19,887 bases of DNA, taken from positions 1 to 19,887 of the forward strand of contig JAGNNG010000003.1 of the NCBI GenBank assembly GCA_017990795.1, given 5' to 3'. Source of the DNA: Deltaproteobacteria bacterium (lineage in GTDB: Bacteria > Myxococcota_A > Polyangia > Palsa-1104 > JAEUJZ01). Shown here piece after piece: positions 1 through 8,317 of this stretch. Every line of letters starts with the position of its first letter. Position 1 is the first letter of the stretch. The notes beneath the pieces are model-generated. The model saw only the letters and a program-made list of their open reading frames with translations. It was not told where the DNA came from and searched no databases. The position numbers were made by a program, and so were the translations under genes.

Positions 1-1
1 C

Positions 2-913
2 TCCTGGAAGCCCTACAAGGAGCGCGTCGCTAGCACCCAGAAGGTCTTGCACGCGCTTCTTATTGAAGCGGCAGCCCAGGGCCCGCGCTGGCAAAAGACC
101 GCGCAGCAAGCCGACCAAGATGACCTACGCTTGCCCATGCAGACCGTGCCGCTGGAGTTTGCCGAGGACGGCCCCCCGCAGCCGCTGCAGTTTCCCGGCT
201 ATGCTTTTACGGTGGATGTCTCGCCAATCTCTGGGGGACGACGCATCCGCTACGACCCAAGCCGTCCGCAGACTTGGCAGATCCCGTTTTATGCCGGACT
301 TAAGGCCAAGACCAGTGTCACTGCGCCGGGCTTTGGGTATCTGGTGCCACCGCAGTATGCAGCGCTGGTCAGCAGCAAGCTGCGTCTACACGGACTCCGG
401 TTCCAGGTTGTACCTGAGCAGCCAGCAGGCACAGCAGCCACGCCGCAAGTCCAGGCCCAGGTCTTTCGCGCGCTAAGCCGTACCTTCAAGCCCGAGCCCT
501 ACGAAGGCCGCCAGCTGGTTGAAGTGCAAGGTCGCTATCAGCCAGAGTCGGTGTCGCTCCAGCCCGGCTCTCTGCTGGTGCCGGTAGCACAGCCCGGTGG
601 CAGGCTGCTACTTCATCTGCTTGAGCCGACCGGCCTCGACTCCCTGCTGGCATGGGGCTTTTTCAACGCAATGTTTGAGCAAAAGGAATACATGGAAGAC
701 TACGTGGCTGAAGAGGTGGCTGAGCAGCTGCTGGCCCGCGACCAAGCCACCGCCGCTGCGTTTCAAAAGCAGCTGCAAGACCCAGCGTTTGCGCGCAGCC
801 CAGCGGCCCGGCTGCGCTTTTTCTACATGCGCCATCCCTCGTTTGATCAAGAGCAGGATCGCTATCCAATCCTGCGCCTCGACCAAGCACCCGCCGGTCT
901 GAAGACGCCTTAG
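2..913 (+). CDS. M14 zinc carboxypeptidase-like protein, C-terminal part (5' end outside window)
   Basis: The reading frame is open from the first bases of the window (beginning SWKPYKERVAST), so the gene starts upstream; the TTG at 47 is only an internal codon. About 303 residues are visible. The catalytic zinc-binding part of an M14 peptidase would lie outside. What remains fits the C-terminal region of large bacterial M14-like proteins: a helix like 'KPYKERV..TQ..L..LL', a stretch 'GFGYLVPPQYAALVSSKLRLHGLRF', and later 'LLHLLEPTGLDSLLAWGFFNAMFEQKEYMEDYVAEEVA', which matches the usual 'LLEP...DGLVAWNFFD' segment of that family. I see no zinc ligands here, so the peptidase label rests on the tail alone. 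The gene converges with the PLP-enzyme gene; the two stop codons overlap by four bases (910-913). Alternative: another secreted protein sharing this C-terminal domain. Confidence 0.6.
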   Translation, partial: SWKPYKERVASTQKVLHALLIEAAAQGPRWQKTAQQADQDDLRLPMQTVPLEFAEDGPPQPLQFPGYAFTVDVSPISGGRRIRYDPSRPQTWQIPFYAGLKAKTSVTAPGFGYLVPPQYAALVSSKLRLHGLRFQVVPEQPAGTAATPQVQAQVFRALSRTFKPEPYEGRQLVEVQGRYQPESVSLQPGSLLVPVAQPGGRLLLHLLEPTGLDSLLAWGFFNAMFEQKEYMEDYVAEEVAEQLLARDQATAAAFQKQLQDPAFARSPAARLRFFYMRHPSFDQEQDRYPILRLDQAPAGLKTP

Positions 914-1860
914 CGGCTATCGGTCAGGCTACCCACCGAGCGCGGCGAAGGCGCGGCCAGCCAGCGATTCAGCACGTCACTGTCGATGTTGCCGCCGCTT
1001 ATCACCAGCACTGTGCCGCGTCCAAGCTCGATGCTGCCAGCTCGTGCCGCCGCAATCACTACTGCCGCAGACGGCTCAATGACCAAGCCCAGCTGGTGAT
1101 AGGCGAAGACCACCGCATCCATGATGTCATCTTCCGAACATAGATGGATGTGCTCGACGTAGCGCTTCACGGCGCGGTAGCTGCGCCAGCCGACGCCACC
1201 TTCTAGCTCTTCACAGATGGTGCGGCTGCCTGGGTATTCCGTCAGGGCGCGACCAATCTGGCAGGACTCTGACATCGCGCACTGCGCCACCGCCGAAGCA
1301 CCGACGACCTTGTAGCCCTCGGGACAGAGCTCTTGCGCCAAGCCGGCAGCCGTCCCACCGCCACCAATCGGCACCACAACCTGCGTCAGCTCTGGGCACT
1401 GCTCGATTAGCTCGCGACCCAGCCACGCGCCGTTGCCGTCAATCACATCTGAGTCGTCAAACGACGATACAAACAGCGCATCCCGCAGCGCCGCCAGCCG
1501 TCGCCCCATCTTCTCGGCTTCGTCGTAGCTGTTGCCGTGTCGAACAATCTCTGCGCCAAAACTTGAGATGCCTTCACGCTTGCAGCGCGGGGCGGTCTCG
1601 GGCATGACCACACGCACCGACACGCCCAGACGCTGACCGACACAAGCCAGCGCCAGCCCGTGGTTCCCAGCGGAAGCAGTAATAACGCCCGAGGCACGGT
1701 CCATCGGCGACATGCGCCCCAGCTTGACCGCAGCACCTCGCAGCTTGATCGAGCCAGTCCGCTGCAGCGACTCCAGCTTGATATAACAGCCCAGCGGTGC
1801 GGCCCACAGAAGAGGGGTCTTGCGGCACAGCGCGCTGGCGATCTCAGGGATGCGGAGCAT
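910..1860 (-). CDS. Threonine dehydratase / serine racemase-like PLP enzyme (fold type II)
   Basis: A 316-residue enzyme of the tryptophan-synthase-beta PLP superfamily. The PLP lysine is K39 in GSIKLRGA, the substrate-carboxylate loop is TASAGNHG (61-68), and the phosphate-binding glycine loop is PIGGGGTAAG (164-173). SGGN near residue 293 is the usual residue pair facing the pyridine nitrogen. Size and motif order fit catabolic threonine/serine dehydratases and serine racemases; there is no C-terminal ACT regulatory domain as in biosynthetic IlvA. The N-terminus is slightly short for the family, but a stop lies four codons upstream of the ATG at 1860, so the start can hardly move up. A GAGGTGA element sits about 12 bases upstream of that ATG, a rather long spacing. 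The gene is divergent from the transglutaminase-like gene, sharing about 90 bases. Substrate (Thr, Ser, hydroxyaspartate) cannot be decided from sequence. Confidence 0.85.
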   Translation of the reverse strand: MLRIPEIASALCRKTPLLWAAPLGCYIKLESLQRTGSIKLRGAAVKLGRMSPMDRASGVITASAGNHGLALACVGQRLGVSVRVVMPETAPRCKREGISSFGAEIVRHGNSYDEAEKMGRRLAALRDALFVSSFDDSDVIDGNGAWLGRELIEQCPELTQVVVPIGGGGTAAGLAQELCPEGYKVVGASAVAQCAMSESCQIGRALTEYPGSRTICEELEGGVGWRSYRAVKRYVEHIHLCSEDDIMDAVVFAYHQLGLVIEPSAAVVIAAARAGSIELGRGTVLVISGGNIDSDVLNRWLAAPSPRSVGSLTDSR

Positions 1861-1950
1861 GGGCGCATGCTATCACCTCTTGCGTTTGCGTCAGAGGGGC
1901 TAGGCAATGAAGCGTGCGCTCTGCGCCGGGAGCTGGCATATGATCAATTC

Positions 1951-4047
1951 ATGGAAGCGGACCCGCTCGGCAACTTGCCTGGGGACCAGCATGACCCCGA
2001 ACAAGCGCAGCCGCAGCTACGGCTAAGCCACAAGCCTGCCCCAAGCCATACCCGCGCAGTCCCACGGCGACATCTGCAAGGCCTGGTTCGCTGGGGCGTT
2101 TTGGCGCTGTGCCTGCAGACGCTGTCTATCGGCGGCTCACCAGCCCTCGCAGAGCCGGTCTTGCACGAGCGTATCGTCGTCCCGCAGCTGCGCTGTAAGG
2201 ACGCAACCTGCCGCAAAGAAGGCCAAGACTCGCGCGCGCTTCCGGATGCGGTTGTGGCCAGCGATGGACTTATCGCAGCCCCGACAGAAGGGCGGCTGCC
2301 AGAGAAAAACGAGCAAATCTATTCCACCGAAGCCCCGATGAACCTGCCACTGCAAAGTGGGGCTCCACCTCCGGGCTTCGATCCTCCTCCGGGTCGGCGC
2401 AGCCGCGTCCTCCCCGACACAGCCACTGGCCCCGAAGCGCCCGGCGAGCGTATCTACCACGAGGTCTTTAACCCCGCCGTCTTCCCCTACAAGCGTATGA
2501 CCTCGGTGGATGCCGTTGGAGAGGATGGCGCTCTCTATCAGCGTCATCCCGAGTCTCATTCGGTCTTGGTAGAAGAACGACCCGTGCAGCGCGGACGCGA
2601 CCCCTTTTATGGCTCGGTGGTCGTCGATTTCGTCGCTGGCAAGCAGGTGCCAATCCCCACTCCAGCCGCCGGGCTGCGCATCCTGTCCTACAAGACCACG
2701 CCTGCCATTCCTGTACGCTTTGCTGTCGATGGCGCGGACAACCTGTTTGCCACCGCGACGCAGAGCGGTCGCTATCGCTTGGTCTATCTGGTGGATGCCG
2801 AGCCTCGCTACTTTGCCGGAGCACTGTGGCCTCAGGGAGCAGGCAAGCCTCGCCTCTCTGATGTTCCGCCCGAGCTAGTTCCAGAGCTACCCCGCCGCAT
2901 CGGGCACGAAGCCAAGGCCGTGCTCCGGCACATCGGACTACGTACTGACGCAAGCTCTGACTATGCCGAGACGCTCAATCGCTTGGTCGGCTATTTTCGC
3001 GCCTTTCAGCTGGGTGAGCTGGAAGAGCCAGAAGGTCGTAACGGTTCGCTATATCGACAGCTGGCCATGCAGCAACGAGGGGCTTGCCGACATCGCGGCT
3101 ATGCCTTCGTCATCACCGCGCACGCCGTCGGCATTCCCGCCCGCTACGTCGAAAACGAGCTGCACGTCTTCGTCGAGGTCTACATCCCACTACCAGGCGA
3201 GAGCAAAGGATACTGGCGACGCATCAACCTAGGCGGCGCCCCGCTGCAGCAGCGCATCGTGGAAGGGGAAAAGAAGGTCGCTTATCAGGAAAAAGGCGGC
3301 GATCCATTTGAGCGACCGCCCTCGTTCCAAAGCGGGACCGCCCCGAAAGTATCTGGCTTGCCAAAGCGCAGCCCAAGTGCAGCCGGGGGCGGTGGAGACA
3401 AGGGTAGCGACCCCGGTGGCGCCTTACCTGCGCTAGATGGCCCGGAAGACCGAGCCAAAAATCATCGACCAGATCATGCCAGCAGCGGCAGCAAGTCCCC
3501 TGCAGACACCGGAAACCAAGAACCCGGAACAAGCCAGACAGGCAGCAGCGGCAATCATGGCAGCAAAGGCAGTGGCAAAGGCGGAAGTGGCGATGGAAAC
3601 GGAGGATCTGGCTCCAGCGGAACATCAAGCTCCGGCTCAGGTGAGGACGGCGCCATCAGCAGTGAGCCCATCGAGCTAGATGCACTACCTGCCGACGAAA
3701 TTACGCACAGCACCGACGAGCGTCAAAGCTCGGGCCAAGAGCCACTGGTCAGCACCCATGTCTCGCTGTCACTAAGCGCGGCCCGGCGCATCTATCGCGG
3801 CATGGCAATCCCGGTACGCGGTCAGGTGCAGGCCCCTCGTGGCTCTGCCGCGGGACTGGAAGTCGTGTTGCTGCTAGCGATTCCTGGCGCAGCACCGCGT
3901 CAGCTAGGACGAACATTTACCGACCCCAGCGGCAGCTACCAGACCGAAGTTGAAATCCCAGCAGGCACACCTCTAGGAACTTATCCCTTGATTGCCCGCG
4001 TACGTGGCGACAGCACCCGCAGAGGGTGCGCCACCAGTCGCTACTGA
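1951..4047 (+). CDS. Secreted transglutaminase-like protein with Ser/Gly-rich linker and C-terminal beta domain
   Basis: The frame is open further upstream, but that part is antisense to the PLP gene. I chose the ATG at 1951 (698 residues), which leaves a free divergent promoter gap. Residues 45-61 form a hydrophobic signal core, ending SPALA|EPV near residue 67; the preceding n-region is unusually long (about 44 residues). The transglutaminase-like core has Cys379 (RGACRHRGYAF), His405 (NELHVFVEVY) and Asn426 (WRRINLGG) at the position that is normally Asp. Residues about 455-580 are a Gly/Ser/Lys-rich low-complexity linker. The tail (VSLSLSAARRIYRGMAIPVRGQV...GTYPLIARVRGDS) looks like an Ig/macroglobulin-type beta domain. 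In this family the fold may act as a peptidase, cross-linker or inactive binding module. The 3' end may be frameshifted: see findings. Secretion or periplasmic location is inferred. Confidence 0.75.
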   Translation: MEADPLGNLPGDQHDPEQAQPQLRLSHKPAPSHTRAVPRRHLQGLVRWGVLALCLQTLSIGGSPALAEPVLHERIVVPQLRCKDATCRKEGQDSRALPDAVVASDGLIAAPTEGRLPEKNEQIYSTEAPMNLPLQSGAPPPGFDPPPGRRSRVLPDTATGPEAPGERIYHEVFNPAVFPYKRMTSVDAVGEDGALYQRHPESHSVLVEERPVQRGRDPFYGSVVVDFVAGKQVPIPTPAAGLRILSYKTTPAIPVRFAVDGADNLFATATQSGRYRLVYLVDAEPRYFAGALWPQGAGKPRLSDVPPELVPELPRRIGHEAKAVLRHIGLRTDASSDYAETLNRLVGYFRAFQLGELEEPEGRNGSLYRQLAMQQRGACRHRGYAFVITAHAVGIPARYVENELHVFVEVYIPLPGESKGYWRRINLGGAPLQQRIVEGEKKVAYQEKGGDPFERPPSFQSGTAPKVSGLPKRSPSAAGGGGDKGSDPGGALPALDGPEDRAKNHRPDHASSGSKSPADTGNQEPGTSQTGSSGNHGSKGSGKGGSGDGNGGSGSSGTSSSGSGEDGAISSEPIELDALPADEITHSTDERQSSGQEPLVSTHVSLSLSAARRIYRGMAIPVRGQVQAPRGSAAGLEVVLLLAIPGAAPRQLGRTFTDPSGSYQTEVEIPAGTPLGTYPLIARVRGDSTRRGCATSRY

Positions 4048-4202
4048 TTCGCCGCCTCCTGACCGGGCCACGGCTTCATATTGAGACTGCGGCCACGCCA
4101 CTCCGTCACCAAGATACTGGCAAGCCTCGTCGCAGAGATCTCATGCAGCCAGCAGTTCCGCGCTTGCACCAAAGCGCTTGCAAAAGGTACAAGCCCGAGC
4201 AG

Positions 4203-5027
4203 ATGTCGACCTCGCACGTGCCCCCGCTAAAGTCCCGGCCTGCGCCAGAGCCGAAGCCGCCACGTCCTTCGCGCCTGCGCCTGGATGATCGGCTGGTGCA
4301 GGACGGTCTGTGCCTCACCCGCGAGCGTGCGCAAGCCCTGATCTTGGCTGGAGAAGTAACGGTCTCAGGCCAGGTGCAGAGCAAGTCCGGAACGCTGATT
4401 CCACCGGAAGCGCCAGTGGCACTCAAGAGCTGTCCGCTGCCTTTTGTGTCCCGTGGAGGACTGAAGCTGCAGCATGCGCTGGAACACTTTGCACTATCCG
4501 TACAAGGGCTCTCGGCCATCGACGTAGGTGCGTCAACCGGTGGCTTTACCGACTGTCTGCTGCAAGCCGGAGCAGCCCGCGTTTGCGCGGTCGATGTCGG
4601 CTATGGCCAGCTCGCTTGGTCGCTGCGCAGTGATCCTCGCGTGGTGGTGCTAGACCGCATCAACGCTCGCACCCTCGACCCTGCGCAGCTGCCATTCGTT
4701 CCAGAGCTGGCGGTATGTGATGTCTCGTTTATCTCGCAGACGCTGATCTTGCCTGCGCTGTGCGCTGCGGTTGGCCCCGGCGAGCGACCCATTGTCACGC
4801 TGATCAAGCCGCAGTTCGAGGTCGACAAAGACCAAGTAGAAAAGGGCGGCGTCGTCCGTGACCCGCAACTCCATCGGTGGTGCATCGACCGCTGCATCCA
4901 AACCGCTACCGAACTTGGCTGCAGTGTCATCGGCGTCACCTCGTCCCCCATCCGAGGCCCCGCAGGCAACGAAGAGTTCCTGCTTTTAGTCCGCAGCCCA
5001 GCCGCCCCCACGCCCCAAGCCTCCTAA
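4203..5027 (+). CDS. tlyA: TlyA-family 2'-O-methyltransferase (S4 domain plus FtsJ-like domain)
   Basis: A 274-residue protein from the ATG at 4203. Residues about 24-75 form an S4 RNA-binding domain (RLRLDDRLVQDGLCLTRERA...LAGEVTVSGQV). Then comes the TlyA linker motif VSRGGLKLQHALEHF (82-96) and an SAM-binding FtsJ/RrmJ fold with DVGASTGGFTDCLLQAGA (107-124) and AVDVGYGQL. LIKPQFEVDKDQVEKGGVVRDP (200-221) and SPIRGPAGNEEF (248-259) complete the family signature. TlyA methylates ribosomal RNA (16S C1409 and/or 23S C1920 in characterised members); annotation as hemolysin is historical. The open frame extends up to a GTG at 4026 overlapping the preceding gene; an ATG at 4143 is possible, but 4203 puts the S4 domain at a normal distance. 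There is no strong ribosome binding site before any of these starts. Length fits the long type of TlyA. Confidence 0.9.
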   Translation: MSTSHVPPLKSRPAPEPKPPRPSRLRLDDRLVQDGLCLTRERAQALILAGEVTVSGQVQSKSGTLIPPEAPVALKSCPLPFVSRGGLKLQHALEHFALSVQGLSAIDVGASTGGFTDCLLQAGAARVCAVDVGYGQLAWSLRSDPRVVVLDRINARTLDPAQLPFVPELAVCDVSFISQTLILPALCAAVGPGERPIVTLIKPQFEVDKDQVEKGGVVRDPQLHRWCIDRCIQTATELGCSVIGVTSSPIRGPAGNEEFLLLVRSPAAPTPQAS

Positions 5028-5064
5028 TCTGAAAGAGGCTGCTCGACCCGAGGGCGACACGCTT

Positions 5065-6903
5065 TCACACCTTGCCGCGATACTCGCAGTGTAGCGTCAG
5101 CTCATACTCGTCCAGCTTGGTGATCTCCAAGTTCACACGAGTCCCCGCTGGCAGCTCGGGAAGCGACGGCACCCGCTGCCACAGCGGCAGCGTATCAAAG
5201 CGCACCAAGTTGTCGCGCAGCACCGTGGCAGTCAGCTGCTCTGGCTGCTCTTGCTGCAGGTAACGCACGCACCAGTAGCGCTCCATGTTGCGCTGAAACT
5301 CGTCGTAGACCGAGTGCAGCGCCTCAAAGTCACGCATGATCGTCTGCAGATCCGCCTCTCGACCTTCAAACGGAGGCGGCTCGCCATACAGGTGCGCCAC
5401 CAGCTGCCACTGGTTTAGCAGATCACAGTAGCGACGCAGCGGCGAGCTGCCCCACAGATACTGCGAGACGCCCAGCGACAAGTGCGCTGCCGGATAAAGG
5501 CTTAGCCGCACCTTGCCGCCCTCTTGCACTCGGAACAGCGCACGGATATCGCGATTCCCAAGCAGCTTGCCCCAGGCGCTGTTTACATAAATCATCAGCT
5601 CGGACACCACGCGATCAACCGGTGCCCCACGCAAGCGCGGCACGATGCGAATCGGTCCGTCTTTGACGAAGAACAGGTAGTCGATCTGATCCTGCTGATC
5701 AGCTTTGCCGCGCTGCTCGACTAGGCGCAGCGCCAGCTCATACAGCACGCGCAAGTCGTCGCCAAACGGAAAGTCCAGCTGACCGCTGGCAATGGCTTCG
5801 GGCGAGAACTGCTCATCAATGCCGGGATAGCGCAGGTTGGCGGCAATGGGTACCCGCTCAAGCCGCGTGTCTTCGGTCAAGATGCGATAGCTACCATCGC
5901 CACTGACCGTCAGGTACAGCGAGACCGCTGGACAGCTGCGCCCCGCATCCAGGCTATACATCTGACTAACCGACGCTGGCAGCATCGTAATCTTGTCGCC
6001 CGGCATATACACCGTCGACATCCGCTGCCGTGCCACCTGATCCAAAGGCGAGTCAGGCAAGATCCCAAGGCCCGGTGCTGCGATGTGAATACCGATGCGC
6101 AAGTTGCCATCTGGCAGCCGCGTGACCGAGAAAGCGTCGTCAATCTCGGTCGTGGACTTGTCATCGATGCTAAACGCCTGCACCGCCGCCAGTGGTAGCT
6201 CACCTGCAAGCTCTGGCTCTGGCAGCGCTGGGAAGTCGCGACCTTTCGGGAAGTTCTCTTGCAAAAAGCGCCCGACAAAGTAGTCATGTGCGCTCTGCAG
6301 CGCACCGCACTGCACAAAAAGCCGCAGCGGTGTTAGGTGCAGCTTCTGGCAGGCTTCCAAGACTGCTTTTTGTTCTAGCCAGCTAGGGTCGGGCTTAAAC
6401 ATCAGCGCTGGCATGCGCTGCGCAAACTCGGCTGGCAACTGCCCATCCATCAGCTGCGTTACCCACAGCGCCAGCTTGGCTTCCTGCTGCTTCTTTCGCT
6501 CTGCGTTCTTTAGCGCGGATTGCAGCTGCTCTGTCGATGCTGCCTTAAAACGCCCCCGGCCCTTCTTGTGGAAGTGCATCGGCGAGTTCCACAAGCACCA
6601 CAGCATCGCCGCCGCCTGCTGCGACGTGGGCAGCGGACCAAAAAACTCTTTGGCCAGCTCCAGATAGCCTTGCTCCTCGGTGCCAGCGCACTCCCACAAG
6701 AACTGCAGATCGATCTCGGTCTGCAGTTCCTGGGCAGCGGGCAGTAACTCACCTAGCGCGGGCTTGCCAAACTCCAGCAGCACTTTGTCAGCTTTGATTT
6801 TAGAGCGCTTGCCGTGTACGGACTCGACTTGCAGGGTGCCCGCTTCGGTGGCCATGACGGCGCCTACTTTGAGCGCGCCGTCCTCTTCATAGACAACATT
6901 CAT
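5065..6903 (-). CDS. RNase II-family (RNB domain) exoribonuclease
   Basis: A 612-residue 3'-5' exoribonuclease of the RNase II/RNB family, last gene of the five-gene minus-strand operon; it starts 10 bases after the DUF4340 stop without a clear Shine-Dalgarno, so translation is probably coupled. The RNB active-site motif is SIDDKSTTEIDDAFS (245-259), supplying D247, E253, D255 and D256. The second acidic residue is Glu where E. coli RNase II has Asp; I recall the same 'TTEIDD' type in a divergent branch of the family. Further RNB landmarks are VYMPGDKITMLP, the long DYLFFVKDGPIRI segment and GSSPLRRYCDLLNQ, which carries the conserved catalytic-site arginine. The N-terminal 60 residues and the C-terminal 50 look like small OB/SH3-type beta domains; no full S1 domain or cold-shock tandem is obvious, so it is neither a canonical RNase R nor canonical RNase II. 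Confidence 0.85.
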   Translation of the reverse strand: MNVVYEEDGALKVGAVMATEAGTLQVESVHGKRSKIKADKVLLEFGKPALGELLPAAQELQTEIDLQFLWECAGTEEQGYLELAKEFFGPLPTSQQAAAMLWCLWNSPMHFHKKGRGRFKAASTEQLQSALKNAERKKQQEAKLALWVTQLMDGQLPAEFAQRMPALMFKPDPSWLEQKAVLEACQKLHLTPLRLFVQCGALQSAHDYFVGRFLQENFPKGRDFPALPEPELAGELPLAAVQAFSIDDKSTTEIDDAFSVTRLPDGNLRIGIHIAAPGLGILPDSPLDQVARQRMSTVYMPGDKITMLPASVSQMYSLDAGRSCPAVSLYLTVSGDGSYRILTEDTRLERVPIAANLRYPGIDEQFSPEAIASGQLDFPFGDDLRVLYELALRLVEQRGKADQQDQIDYLFFVKDGPIRIVPRLRGAPVDRVVSELMIYVNSAWGKLLGNRDIRALFRVQEGGKVRLSLYPAAHLSLGVSQYLWGSSPLRRYCDLLNQWQLVAHLYGEPPPFEGREADLQTIMRDFEALHSVYDEFQRNMERYWCVRYLQQEQPEQLTATVLRDNLVRFDTLPLWQRVPSLPELPAGTRVNLEITKLDEYELTLHCEYRGKV

Positions 6904-6913
6904 GACAGGTCAG

Positions 6914-8317
6914 CTACCACTTTTCCGCGTCTTGGACTGCGCTCTCTGCCGTTGCTGTTAGCAGCCGCACCATGCCGATGGTGGTCTCGGTACGCGCGAA
7001 GTATTCGACCTGATTGGTCTTGGGATTGATAAACCGCGAGAGCACGGCGCTCCCCAGCTCTTTGCGTCCATCAAAGAAGCGCAGCGTCATCAGATCCCCG
7101 GTCTTTACAGCCGGAGCCGTCGAGCTAGCCACCTGCTCTGAGTCGCCCTTAGGCTCCTCGCCTTGAGCCACGTAGTCCTGGATCGCCATGCGCAGCACTT
7201 TGTCGACCCAGTTCTTCAAAGAGTCATCCCGCTTGTCGGGCGTACTTTGGTCGGCAAAGAAATAGTTCTGTGCATCTTCGCGCTTCTGCTGCTGCAGCGT
7301 GCGGGTCTTGCCGTTTACGCTGACTTCGACGCGGGTAAAGTCCGGCTGCGAGAAGCGATGCAGGCGGCGCTCCATCATGCGGCTCTCGGCAAACTCAAAG
7401 TCGCCGATTAGGTTGTGCGACAGCAGGAACACCCGCCCCTGACCGTCCTTGGCATAGTAGTCACCGCTGCCGTAGCTGGTGTTGCCGATAGCAAACGCGT
7501 AGGTCTGTCCACGCGCCGAGATCAGCAGCTCCTTCTTGGTATCCACAAGGCCCAGCTCTTTGGCTTTTGCTTCATCCACGGTGCCAATGGCCCGCAACGC
7601 GCGCAGCGGAGAGAACTGCAGCAGCATCTTGTCTGCCAAGTCACTGCCTCGGAACTGCTTAACCGAGACGGTCTCTTTGATCTCGTGAATCGGCGAAGCA
7701 GGTGGCGGCGCAGCAACCGGTGCGGCTGAAGCTGCAGAGCCAGGAGCTGCGGCAGGAGGAGCAACCACCGCGGTAGCCGGTGCAGTTGCCGGTGCTGCTG
7801 CTGCGACGGGCTTACCATCTCCACTCTTGTCGCCACCTTTAGCGGGCTTGGCCGGTGCTGCAGGCTTGTTAGGTGCAGTTGCCGCTGCCGTTGGCTTTAC
7901 TACCGGTGCGGCGGCCTTGCCTGCTGGCGCGGGCGCAACACCTGGCGCCGGTGCAGGTGCAGGTGCCGCGTGATCCATCTCTGAATGAGACGGCGGCGCT
8001 GGCATCATGCCGCCATGAGGATTGCCCCCAGCTGCTGCGGCATTTGTCGTAAGCGCCTTGCTGCGCGTGGTAACCGTCAGCCAAGCGTACGCCTCACCAT
8101 CGCTGCCCGTGCGTCGCTCTACTTGAACGGTACGGGACTCGTCTTTGAACGTCAGGCTTTGGATGTCCTGCTTGCTGACATCTAGCGCCACGACCTCACT
8201 TGGTCCGACTTTGGTCTTGTCTGCGGTCCAGGTCCAAAATGCCAGGACCAGAGCCAGTGCTGCCAGCACGACGTGGATCACGATCGACGCGACCCCACGC
8301 TCTTGTCTGCCCTTCAT
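6914..8317 (-). CDS. DUF4340 domain-containing protein with long Ala/Pro-rich insert
   Basis: A 467-residue membrane-anchored protein. Residues 9-28 are a single hydrophobic N-terminal helix (ASIVIHVVLAALALVLAFWTW), followed by a DUF4340-type beta-rich region (LDVSKQDIQSLTFKDESRTVQVERR...AYAWLTV). About 110 residues then consist almost only of Ala, Pro, Lys and Gly (roughly 100-210), a flexible periplasmic linker. The rest returns to DUF4340 character, with repeated beta strands (LGLVDTKKELLISARGQTYAFAIGNTSYGSGDYYAK). The start is fixed by a GGAGGG four bases upstream and by the ATGA overlap with the GldG stop (8314-8317). DUF4340 proteins are commonly encoded next to GldG-like genes and are thought to act with that ABC system; the molecular job is unknown. 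Confidence 0.8.
   Translation of the reverse strand: MKGRQERGVASIVIHVVLAALALVLAFWTWTADKTKVGPSEVVALDVSKQDIQSLTFKDESRTVQVERRTGSDGEAYAWLTVTTRSKALTTNAAAAGGNPHGGMMPAPPSHSEMDHAAPAPAPAPGVAPAPAGKAAAPVVKPTAAATAPNKPAAPAKPAKGGDKSGDGKPVAAAAPATAPATAVVAPPAAAPGSAASAAPVAAPPPASPIHEIKETVSVKQFRGSDLADKMLLQFSPLRALRAIGTVDEAKAKELGLVDTKKELLISARGQTYAFAIGNTSYGSGDYYAKDGQGRVFLLSHNLIGDFEFAESRMMERRLHRFSQPDFTRVEVSVNGKTRTLQQQKREDAQNYFFADQSTPDKRDDSLKNWVDKVLRMAIQDYVAQGEEPKGDSEQVASSTAPAVKTGDLMTLRFFDGRKELGSAVLSRFINPKTNQVEYFARTETTIGMVRLLTATAESAVQDAEKW

Noticed and set aside
1660..1950. Upstream extension of the transglutaminase-like gene
   Set aside because: The extension is antisense to the well-supported PLP-enzyme gene and has no family character; the signal peptide follows the ATG at 1951.
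3224..3628. Minus-strand ORF with Cys/Arg/His-rich composition
   Set aside because: The composition comes from reading the Gly/Ser linker codons of the transglutaminase-like gene on the other strand.
5028..5064. Bidirectional terminator between tlyA and the RNase gene
   Set aside because: Only a short, poorly paired GAAAG/CTTTC element with no T-run is visible.
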